Positions 60,601 through 64,000 of a stretch of 64,000 nucleotides of DNA are shown in pieces. Within the stretch, counting starts at the first letter, position 1; every line of letters begins with the position of its first letter. The notes under the pieces are model-generated. The model was given only the letters and a program-made list of their open reading frames with translations. It was not told the origin of the DNA and did no database searches. The DNA is from Stichopus chloronotus (Eukaryota > Echinodermata > Holothuroidea > Aspidochirotida > Stichopodidae), in contig CM037837.1 of the NCBI GenBank assembly GCA_021234535.1, positions 6,980,218 to 7,044,217 on the forward strand, read 5' to 3'. A program made the translations under genes and the position numbers.

Positions 60601-63338
60601 ACTCCAGGTAAGCAAGGAAGGCATGAAATGTTACCATGAATCAAAAGGATAGGATAATGCTGTCGTCGGTCAGAAAATTCGGGCTAGTGCACACAAAATC
60701 AAAGGAAAAGCAATTGCACTTGCGAAAAAGCAGGATTGCTTACCAATCGTTGAAGTAGGTGTTGGTTCTTACTGTTTTCTCCGACTCACATACCCTGCCA
60801 CTTGTAAATAATGACTGATTTGTCTCGTTCATGATCCAAGGTCAGAAACGTGAGTGTAGTAATGGTTACATTGGCATAGGTGAATTTTAATAGCGTACAA
60901 TCTGTACACAAATTGGGTCGGAATCCAAGCGATGGTCTGTGGACACCGGTATTAAAACTTCAGCCAACCGGGGCATGAGCATTACAATTACATGTCCGCA
61001 GTGTGGACAATGTTGTCGGTGTACTCGTTCTTCCATTGCTCTTAGTCCAAGGTCGAAACCGATGTACTTGTAAATTAATCGTTGACTTTTTAATTATTTT
61101 GTAACAATTTTCTGCATGAGCTGTCGTATTAAAGTAGCTCCTGCGCTATCATAAAAAAACTACTGTGAAGGTAGCACTGTTAAAATACTATTAATTTGAT
61201 AGTATTTGCAGGTCAAAATTCAGCAGCTTCAGCTTGTAGACTACATGAAGAGTACATTACTTCCCTGCAGGAGCAGTTAGTCCTCGGTTGAAAATGATAT
61301 ATGAGTGCATTGCATTATCACTGCAGGGCTGCATGTATGGTTTGCAGTGAGGCATTGACCAAAGGACTATGACAAGGGTGCCTTGCATGGCATAAATAAG
61401 CAAACGTGGTCGATCATCATGAAGGGGGATCAGGCTTGCAACGAGGTAACCTCGTCATCAGGCGTTTAAAGGATATTTCAAAGAAACTTTTCTTGGGATT
61501 GAAGATCATAAGAGAAATTACTCATCTAAGAAAAATTGAAGTATCTTCTCGAGTTGCATCGAAACCAAAGCCCAAAGAAGATGCCTTTTTAGCCCCTTGA
61601 TTGTGAGAACAATTAATCTTAGAATGAATTTTTTTTAATTCTCTTTTCATGAAGGAAATGCATGTTCTTCCGATCCTTGCGAAAATGGAGGAACTTGTCT
61701 TCCAAACGGAGAAGTTTTCACTTGCCTCTGCTCGCTGTATTTCGTAGGTCAAACCTGCCAGTTCTTCAATCGTAAGTATGGGATGTTGTCAGCTGTTTGT
61801 TTTTGTGGAAAGGAGTGTCATTTTCCTTTTCATAAGTGCAGGACAGGTTTTGCAGCAAAGTCTACCTCTCTTTTAATGCACATACAACCCTGTTTCAAAG
61901 ATTTTTGCAATATGTAAACCTGGATGTTTTGAATCTCAGACAATTTGTTCAACCATATCTCAATGGCCATAAACAAGAGATAACTTTTTATTTGGGTTTT
62001 GTGGAATATCTGCCTGGTACTATTACTTTATGGTATATTTTTCCTTTTCCTTCTAAGAAACCACAAAAAAAATGTCAAAAAAATTTTCTATGAGAGACAT
62101 ACTTGCACAAAATGCCTTTTTCAGATCAAAATTTTGTTTTAATATTTCTGCGATTTGAAATGTACTAGCTAAAACTGCTACAGATATTATAAAGAAGATT
62201 CCTTACTATGTTTATCAGCAACAAGCAGTTGAAGTCTTGTAGTATTTTGAAGTTGTAGTATTTTCAAAAATTTCTTTGTGACAGACGTCCATTTTGTTGT
62301 GATGGACATACCAGTGTGAAAATTTTCAGAAATGTACGTCAGAAAACATGTGGCATTTCTATAGTTAATCGAGTTTTATCTGCTTCAAATTTGTCATTAT
62401 TTAAGGACTACCTATCAACAATTAAAGAACACAAATATAATAATTCTTACAACTTCAGGCCCAAAGTAACAAGTGCTCCAACACCGACACTTTCAGGCAG
62501 TGTGCATCTAACAATTTTTGACTAAATTTGAGATGTTTTTTTTTTTTGCATATAGAGGGCAGCACATGTTATGCATAACTACAAAATCAACACCAGAGTA
62601 ATAATGTTCATGTGATAACTCAGTGGGTAATATAAAAGAAAATGAAGCTTGTATTCAGTGATTAACATGTGATTTTGCTTTTGGCTTACCACTTTATGCA
62701 ATTGCCCATTTAATGGAATGATAGATCATGCAAAAACTCTTGAATAAAATGAGAACTAGTTCTGCTTGTTTTACCGTCAGCTTTCAATGTTTTCTGCCCG
62801 ACAGAGTATATCAGTATTGCTGCATCCGATTGTTTTGGATTCTCCGTGCCCTTATTTTACAGTGCTATCTTCTGGTTTCCCTTTGCCCACCATAGATAAT
62901 TTTACAATGTAAAATGTAAATTTTACATTTTACAATGTAACTGGGTGAGATGTGTACACTTATTATTATGATATAGCACTACTTTCCTTTTTCAAATAGT
63001 CTATGAGGCTTTCCATGTACCCCCAGTGGTGTTTTTTGGTACCCCCCAAGGGGCATTAGTGCCCCTGGTTGGAGACCAGGGGTCTATATACTGTTTGCTG
63101 ACAACAGCGTATCACATTCAATGAGACGTGTTACAGTTTTCTCTGTGCAGACAGGTATTAAGACTTCATCCGAAATCAACGTCATTTTGTGAGCAGTATG
63201 TCATCTCTTCTGAATTTCTTGCAGCTCCTGATGCCTGTGCTTCAAACCCATGTTCTGTGAATGGAAATTGCATCAACTACATCTCCTACTTCATATGTCA
63301 GTGTGAAGATGGTTTCTCAGGCACCTTATGTGAAATAA
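12397..63338 (+). CDS. Reeler domain plus tandem EGF repeats, secreted/surface protein (20 exons visible, 3' end beyond window)
   Basis: This is a large extracellular protein, at least 862 residues in the window. Residues 1-24 form a hydrophobic signal peptide ending in HA before LPSGAP. Residues about 25-165 are one Reeler domain with the [36 protein letters not shown] and TYWV landmarks; Cys34 and Cys117 fit the canonical pair. Then come 17 EGF-like domains, each six-cysteine and each on its own exon with phase-1 introns on both sides. Most have the CxNGGTC core between Cys2 and Cys3. The typical calcium-binding D-I-D/N-E-C start is absent; many begin DPC. I see no stop, membrane anchor or other domain before the window ends, so the C-terminus is unknown. 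In known families Reeler domains occur in extracellular matrix, neuronal guidance and defence proteins. An adhesion, matrix or receptor-ligand role is inferred, not shown. I do not recognise a named orthologue; Reelin and F-spondin have different downstream domains. Confidence 0.9.
12744..13260. mobile_element. Degenerate inverted-repeat element with CAAAACGTCC motifs
   Basis: The left end is CCACTCAAAACGTGCCC; the right end read on the other strand is CCAGTCAAAACGTCCCC (15 of 17 match). A second inner pair of the motif CCAAAACGTCCCC occurs at about 12788 and, inverted, at about 13177. Extra inverted copies follow at about 13194. There is no coding capacity and no clear target-site duplication, so it reads as an old non-autonomous DNA transposon. 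Confidence 0.5.
15325..15338. promoter_or_regulatory. CRE-like palindrome ATATGACGTCATAT
   Basis: A perfect 14-bp palindrome around the TGACGTCA core, followed directly by an E-box-like CACGTG (15339-15344). It lies in intron 1. It fits a bZIP (CREB/ATF) site by consensus only. Confidence 0.3.
15850..16990 (+). mobile_element. Decayed non-LTR retrotransposon (LINE) reverse-transcriptase fragment
   Basis: Translating across frame breaks gives LINE reverse-transcriptase landmarks in the right order. They are [15 protein letters not shown] (15880s onward), [18 protein letters not shown], a [11 protein letters not shown] block, the catalytic FADD at 16409-16420 followed by TKLC, then [20 protein letters not shown]. 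Several stop codons and frameshifts break it, so it is inactive. The style resembles CR1/jockey-group elements. It lies in sense orientation inside intron 1. Confidence 0.8.
17673..19538. mobile_element. Probable hAT-type DNA transposon relic
   Basis: The left end is CAAGGGTTCTTAAT... with CAGCGGGCCG close behind. The right end read on the other strand is CAGTGGTTCTTAAATGGCGG, followed by GCCCACTGGCC. CAGTGGTTCT..-type ends with nearby GGGCC are typical of hAT (Charlie-like) elements. I did not find matching 8-bp target-site duplications or a transposase frame inside, so this is an old, non-autonomous copy or a chance pairing of two ends. Confidence 0.45.
19997..20364. mobile_element. Inverted-repeat (MITE-like) element carrying CRE-like palindromes
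   Basis: The left arm begins TGGTATAGAGGCTTTGCACG. The right arm on the other strand begins TGGTATAGAGGTTTTGTAGT. Both continue through a CRE-like core (GTGATGTCAT left, GTGACGTCAC right) to a shared CGCC...TGGATGGA block, giving arms of about 65 bp with substitutions. There is no reading frame of note. Confidence 0.55.
20336..20345. promoter_or_regulatory. Perfect CRE-like palindrome (GTGACGTCAC)
   Basis: It contains the full 8-bp cAMP-response element TGACGTCA with symmetric flanks. It lies in the right arm of the inverted-repeat element, so it is probably there as transposon sequence. Any regulatory use is inference. Confidence 0.3.
22104..22567 (+). repeat. AGGTCA satellite block A (2 units of about 143 bp)
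   Basis: Each unit contains AGGTCAAAGGTCATTTGAGG, a (G)GGTCAAAT-like stretch, a TTGTAAACA..ATATCTCAAG AAGG stretch, and a CATATTT..TATG stretch. Unit starts at about 22268 and 22410 are 142-143 bp apart. The block has a distinctive left end (GGTGTGCGTGTGGTGTATGT) and right end (GACACATCCTGTAATA..CAGAAAAAA) that recur in block B. The second unit has a perfect AGGTCAAAGGTCA at 22410-22422. Confidence 0.8.
23566..24298 (+). repeat. AGGTCA satellite block B (4 units)
   Basis: It is the same family as block A, with four AGGTCAAA-type cores at about 23717, 23859, 24001 and 24147, a period of 142-146 bp. The left end is GGCGGTGTATGTGGGCGTG, and the right end GACACATCCTAATGCGATTA followed by CAGAAAAAA matches that of block A. 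Perfect AGGTCAAAGGTCA occurs at 23859-23871 and 24147-24159. Confidence 0.8.
26937..27364. mobile_element. Intact 428-bp foldback element with 6-bp target-site duplication
   Basis: The left terminus TATGGCAAGCCAAATGCCCA continues for about 37 bp. The right terminus is its reverse complement with about one mismatch in that length. It is flanked on both sides by ACCGTG (26931-26936 and 27365-27370), a clean 6-bp target-site duplication. The interior is a run of about a dozen copies of the near-palindrome GATAAACCTGGTTTATC and variants, in tandem at about 20-bp spacing. There is no coding capacity. This is a non-autonomous DNA transposon, recently inserted by the look of its ends; superfamily unassigned. 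Confidence 0.85.
28914..28967. repeat. 34-bp hairpin flanked by 10-bp direct repeats
   Basis: A perfect inverted repeat, AAGGAGGTTCTACAAG, a three-base loop, then its complement (28924-28957, with one further base paired), lies exactly between two copies of TGCTGAAATC (28914-28923, 28958-28967). It lies about 240 bp upstream of Reeler exon 2. Confidence 0.8.
29207..29453 (+). CDS. Exon 2: Reeler domain core
   Basis: It begins after a cttttttacAG acceptor, completes an Ile codon and encodes [20 protein letters not shown] onward. It includes the conserved GTWIILQD strand, the [12 protein letters not shown] motif (Cys117) and the FLWVAPP motif, and ends phase 2 at TT|gtaagc. No other frame of this stretch makes sense, and the fit to Reeler is strong. 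Confidence 0.93.
29454..31290 (+). other. Intron 2 of the Reeler-EGF gene
   Basis: The intron is 1.84 kb. It contains a C run (30061-30071) and AAACCAGGTTT/AAACCAGTTT-type fragments near 30240-30335 that resemble the interior of the foldback element in intron 1. No coding sequence. Confidence 0.75.
31291..31373 (+). CDS. Exon 3: end of Reeler domain and linker
   Basis: It begins after tctccctacAG and encodes the last Reeler strand ([12 protein letters not shown], matching the family's ATVV...YWV end). A short linker [16 protein letters not shown] follows before the first EGF exon. It ends G|gtaatt, phase 1, which sets the phase for the whole EGF series. Confidence 0.9.
31374..33304 (+). other. 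Intron 3 of the Reeler-EGF gene
   Basis: The intron is 1.93 kb, between the Reeler end and EGF 1. It contains the 22-bp minisatellite at 33021-33143. No further exon was recognised. Confidence 0.75.
33021..33143 (+). repeat. 22-bp minisatellite (about 5.5 copies)
   Basis: The unit is approximately AAGAAACATGGTCTGAGCATGC, repeated five times plus a partial, with a few substitutions per copy. Because 22 is not a multiple of three and the unit lacks stops on the - strand, all three - strand frames stay open here. Those open frames are an artefact, not genes. Confidence 0.9.
33305..33424 (+). CDS. EGF-like domain 1 exon
   Basis: 120 nt, phase 1-1. It encodes [18 protein letters not shown] then [18 protein letters not shown]. 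All six cysteines are present. The Cys5-Cys6 loop is atypical (PPGPFTQAN), without the usual G-F-x-G turn. It carries the O-fucose consensus CLNGGTC. The preceding intron (31374-33304) holds a 22-bp minisatellite. Confidence 0.92.
34429..34548 (+). CDS. EGF-like domain 2 exon
   Basis: 120 nt, phase 1-1. It encodes [19 protein letters not shown] then [16 protein letters not shown]. The O-glucose consensus CASQPC is present; the O-fucose Ser/Thr is replaced by Leu. The acceptor (aaaatcgatAG) has its pyrimidine tract displaced upstream (ctttttcttg). No coding sequence was recognised in the preceding 1.0-kb intron. Confidence 0.91.
34549..39555 (+). other. Intron between EGF exons 2 and 3
   Basis: The intron is 5.0 kb. 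It holds a G run (35281-35290), a degenerate AATTGTCC-rich inverted stretch near 37620-37830 and the AGGTCA satellite block C. I searched for cysteine-patterned EGF coding sequence and found none. Confidence 0.75.
38666..39425 (+). repeat. AGGTCA satellite block C (about 5 units)
   Basis: It is the same family, here in the intron before EGF exon 3. Cores are at about 38814 (AGGTCAAGGTCA), 38957, a shortened unit near 39096, 39217 and 39366, with spacing close to 143 bp where complete. The left end (GGTGATGTCATGTTTGTG TATG) resembles the left ends of blocks A and B. The right end is not as clear. It stops about 130 bp before the EGF exon 3 acceptor. Confidence 0.75.
39556..39666 (+). CDS. EGF-like domain 3 exon
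   Basis: 111 nt, phase 1-1, the shortest of the series. It encodes [19 protein letters not shown] then [17 protein letters not shown]. Both O-glucose (CDSSPC) and O-fucose (CSNDGTC) consensus sites are present. The preceding 5.0-kb intron (34549-39555) holds the third AGGTCA satellite block just upstream; I searched it for a skipped EGF exon and saw none. Confidence 0.93.
41020..41139 (+). CDS. EGF-like domain 4 exon
   Basis: 120 nt, phase 1-1. It encodes [20 protein letters not shown] then [19 protein letters not shown]-glucose (CSSGPC) and O-fucose (CLNGATC) consensus sites are present. A strong T-rich acceptor precedes it, and the donor is gtaagt. The 1.35-kb intron before it shows nothing recognisable. 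Confidence 0.93.
41650..41769 (+). CDS. EGF-like domain 5 exon
   Basis: 120 nt, phase 1-1. It encodes [20 protein letters not shown] then [16 protein letters not shown], a textbook EGF with the GFTG turn. Both sugar consensus sites are present (CFSNPC, CENGGTC). The intron before it, 510 bp, is the shortest in the EGF series. Confidence 0.94.
43114..43236 (+). CDS. EGF-like domain 6 exon
   Basis: 123 nt, phase 1-1. It encodes [20 protein letters not shown] then [16 protein letters not shown]. The exon is noticeably GC-richer than its flanks. O-glucose (CASAPC) and O-fucose (CQNAGTC) consensus sites are present. Nothing was recognised in the 1.34-kb intron before it. Confidence 0.94.
44033..44158 (+). 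CDS. EGF-like domain 7 exon (tandem acceptor)
   Basis: It encodes [16 protein letters not shown] then [19 protein letters not shown]. The Cys2-Cys3 loop is one residue short (CSNGNC) and lacks the O-fucose site. The acceptor is a NAGNAG (ttcAGCAG). Using the first AG adds one codon; using the second starts the exon at 44036. The donor taken, ACAT|gtaact, keeps phase 1; the GT at 44152 would give phase 0 and break the frame. The 796-bp intron before it shows nothing recognisable. Confidence 0.9.
45681..45794 (+). CDS. EGF-like domain 8 exon
   Basis: 114 nt, phase 1-1. It encodes [20 protein letters not shown] then [17 protein letters not shown]. The O-glucose site is CSSAPC; the O-fucose position is Phe. 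Clean acceptor (tttctttcAG) and donor (gtgagc). No feature was recognised in the preceding 1.5-kb intron. Confidence 0.93.
47180..47299 (+). CDS. EGF-like domain 9 exon
   Basis: 120 nt, phase 1-1. It encodes [19 protein letters not shown] then [16 protein letters not shown]. The O-fucose site CQNGGTC is present; the O-glucose motif is broken (Ser instead of Pro or Ala before Cys2). Nothing was recognised in the preceding 1.4-kb intron. Confidence 0.93.
   Translation, partial: RILAGATVAKMGVHAYRMVRYLSCTLATVQMDLKVWNVN
49369..49494 (+). CDS. EGF-like domain 10 exon
   Basis: 126 nt from the first possible acceptor, phase 1-1. It encodes [20 protein letters not shown] then [16 protein letters not shown] second in-frame AG (cgcAG, 49377) would shorten it by three codons without changing phase. 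The O-fucose position is Val. No feature was seen in the preceding 2.1-kb intron. Confidence 0.91.
51096..51230 (+). CDS. EGF-like domain 11 exon
   Basis: 135 nt, phase 1-1, the longest EGF exon. It encodes [19 protein letters not shown] then a longer Cys3-Cys4 loop (NPEGSIPFT), then [16 protein letters not shown]. The O-fucose site is CFNGGTC. Nothing was recognised in the preceding 1.6-kb intron. Confidence 0.93.
51944..52060 (+). CDS. EGF-like domain 12 exon
   Basis: 117 nt, phase 1-1. It encodes [20 protein letters not shown] then [19 protein letters not shown]. Both sugar sites are present (CASEPC, CMNSGTC). The usual Gly in the Cys5-Cys6 loop is partly replaced (LTFFIGLQ). The following intron holds two inverted-repeat elements. 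Confidence 0.93.
52529..52896. mobile_element. MITE-like inverted-repeat element, family member 2
   Basis: Its termini are AAAGGGGCTCATTGAGTTGA (left) and, on the other strand, AAAGAGGCTCATTGAGTTGG (right). They match those of the element at 1110-1481, and the length is almost the same (368 versus 372 bp). The two copies also share an internal GTGTGAGAAATT..AACA stretch. No reading frame. Confidence 0.7.
52985..53431. mobile_element. Long inverted-repeat (foldback) element
   Basis: The arms are about 150 bp. The best-conserved part is left GAACTTGAAGCAAGC...GTCATCTCCTCACA (53081-53119) against the inverted right copy AACTTGAAGCATGC...CATCATCTCCTCACA (ending near 53310). Similarity extends outward through TTCTCGAGGTATTAGC / TTCTTGAGATATTATC. 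The loop contains a perfect tandem of GTGACCTTCAC (53213-53234). Ends and target-site duplication are unresolved. Confidence 0.6.
54050..54169 (+). CDS. EGF-like domain 13 exon
   Basis: 120 nt, phase 1-1. It encodes [19 protein letters not shown] then [19 protein letters not shown]. The O-fucose site CQNGGTC is present; there is no O-glucose site. The clustered acidic residues in the first loop are unusual for this series. Confidence 0.93.
55776..55898 (+). CDS. EGF-like domain 14 exon
   Basis: It encodes [20 protein letters not shown] then [18 protein letters not shown], phase 1-1. The Cys2-Cys3 loop is short and charged (VRGD, containing the letters RGD) and neither sugar site is present. 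Two in-frame acceptors are possible: ttcaaAG (start 55776, used here) and caatAG (start 55785). The preceding 1.6-kb intron shows nothing recognisable. The following intron is 4.6 kb and was searched for missed EGF exons without success. Confidence 0.88.
55899..60484 (+). other. Intron between EGF exons 14 and 15
   Basis: The intron is 4.6 kb. Apart from a G run (58513-58525) and a long T run near 59204-59221, nothing was recognised in it. No skipped EGF exon was seen. Confidence 0.7.
60485..60607 (+). CDS. EGF-like domain 15 exon
   Basis: 123 nt, phase 1-1. It encodes [20 protein letters not shown] then [19 protein letters not shown]. The O-fucose site CLNGATC is present. Clean splice sites (tcttccAG, gtaagc). 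Confidence 0.93.
61655..61771 (+). CDS. EGF-like domain 16 exon
   Basis: 117 nt, phase 1-1. It encodes [19 protein letters not shown] then [18 protein letters not shown]. Both sugar sites are present (CSSDPC, CENGGTC). The acceptor is ctcttttcatgaAG. The 1.05-kb intron before it shows nothing recognisable. Confidence 0.92.
62908..62934. repeat. Perfect 13-bp-arm hairpin
   Basis: TGTAAAATGTAAA, a single T, then TTTACATTTTACA: a perfect inverted repeat with a 1-base centre, extended by flanking direct repeats of TTTTACAATGTAA. It is probably a low-complexity fold or transposon remnant. Confidence 0.6.
62990..63085 (-). mobile_element. Possible terminal fragment of a hAT-like element
   Basis: Read on the - strand it runs CCCCTGGTCTCCAACCAGGG, then a GGGGCACTAATGCCCC near-palindrome, then GGGGGGTACC and GGGGGTACATGG. 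CAACC..GGGG..GGGTACC strings of this sort are common at hAT ends. Only one end is visible and no duplication was found. Confidence 0.3.
63225..63338 (+). CDS. EGF-like domain 17 exon (last in window)
   Basis: 114 nt, phase 1-1. It encodes [20 protein letters not shown] then [17 protein letters not shown]. The O-glucose site CASNPC is present; the O-fucose position is Asn. It ends ATAA|gtaata, a weaker donor. If that donor were not used, translation would continue [10 protein letters not shown]... into the intron. Phase and pattern argue that the gene continues to the right. Confidence 0.9.
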
Positions 63339-64000
63339 GTAATAAAATTTATATTCATTGTTGGTGTTTCTTCCCCCCCCCCCCTTACACCCTCTCCTTC
63401 CCATGCAAAAGAAGCACTTTAAATTGCTGTATATCACAGAGGAAGGAGAACGTAAGCCTGGGGATATCTTTATGAATTATGAAGTGAAAGTGTTTGACAA
63501 ACATCTTCTCTGTTTCACCCAGAGATATCGTTTTCTTCTTAAATTACACACTTTTGATATTAAAAAAGGGTTCTTTCAAGTTTGCCTCAGTTCAATGCAA
63601 AGAAAGTTTTGTTAGTATATGCATATACACTTGTGCACATTTTATTTTGAATTACTGAGGTGTGTCATACACTGATCAAATTCTTAACACTGTTGATTAG
63701 TTTAATCTATGCATGGCTGTTAAACCTATTTGACAATAAATTTTAAAGAAAAAGAAAGTTTTTAATTACAAATGGTTAGATTATTACATCACAGTCTCAA
63801 AATAGCACCATTCTGATTTATTTTTTTATAACCTCTCAGATTACAATATCTGGAAAAGTAAGCAGCATATATGTAGATAAAATTTGGTGATGATGTTCAA
63901 GAACATGTCAGTCTCTCATTTCAAAGTTATATTTCATTCTCAAAAGGTCGTTTGTTCTTCTGGAAAGAGTTAAAGCATTTGCCTATACACCATTCTCCAC
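63339..64000 (+). other. Start of the next intron of the Reeler-EGF gene
   Basis: It follows the EGF 17 donor. It has a C run at 63373-63384 and nothing recognisably coding up to the window end, so the next exon lies to the right. Confidence 0.65.

Larger units (their letters stand above)
61772..63224 (+). other. Intron between EGF exons 16 and 17
   Basis: The intron is 1.45 kb. It contains an AT-rich hairpin at 62908-62934 and a possible hAT-element end at about 62990-63085. Confidence 0.7.

Noticed and set aside
1..64000. tRNA, rRNA and CRISPR candidates
   Set aside because: No stretch with a plausible tRNA A-box/B-box pair and cloverleaf, no rRNA-like sequence and no CRISPR array was seen on reading. 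A tRNAscan or covariance search would settle small RNAs.

Overview
This is a eukaryotic, intron-rich, AT-leaning genomic window, most likely from a marine invertebrate deuterostome. An echinoderm or other ambulacrarian is my best guess. That placement is an inference from the gene content, the intron structure and the style of the repeats; no rRNA or mitochondrial marker is present to confirm it. Three genes are supported.

At the left edge are the last two coding exons of IFT20 (437-862, + strand), an intraflagellar-transport subunit. Facing it tail to tail is a complete three-exon TMEM97 (sigma-2 receptor, EXPERA family) at 4665-7531 on the - strand. This convergent IFT20/TMEM97 pairing matches, from memory, the arrangement on human chromosome 17q11.2. 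The TMEM97 copy carries Asn where human TMEM97 has the ligand-contacting Asp29.

From 12397 to beyond the right edge runs one large + strand gene. It encodes a secreted or surface protein: a signal peptide, one Reeler domain split over three exons (12397-12604, 29207-29453, 31291-31373), then at least 17 EGF-like domains. Each EGF domain sits on its own exon of 111-135 nt, flanked on both sides by phase-1 introns. No stop codon, transmembrane segment or other domain appears before the window ends, so the C-terminus is unseen. Many EGF domains carry Notch-type O-fucose and O-glucose consensus sites. I do not recognise the gene as a named family member; a Reeler head on a pure EGF stalk differs from Reelin and F-spondin.

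The space between exons is mostly repeats. Intron 1 (16.6 kb) holds a decayed non-LTR reverse transcriptase, a probable hAT relic, several inverted-repeat (MITE-like) elements, two AGGTCA-rich satellite blocks and a well-preserved 428-bp foldback element with a 6-bp target-site duplication. Later introns hold a third AGGTCA satellite block, a 22-bp minisatellite and two more foldback elements. One of these belongs to the same family as an element just downstream of the IFT20 stop. Long poly-C/poly-G tracts recur throughout. No rRNA, tRNA or CRISPR was recognised.
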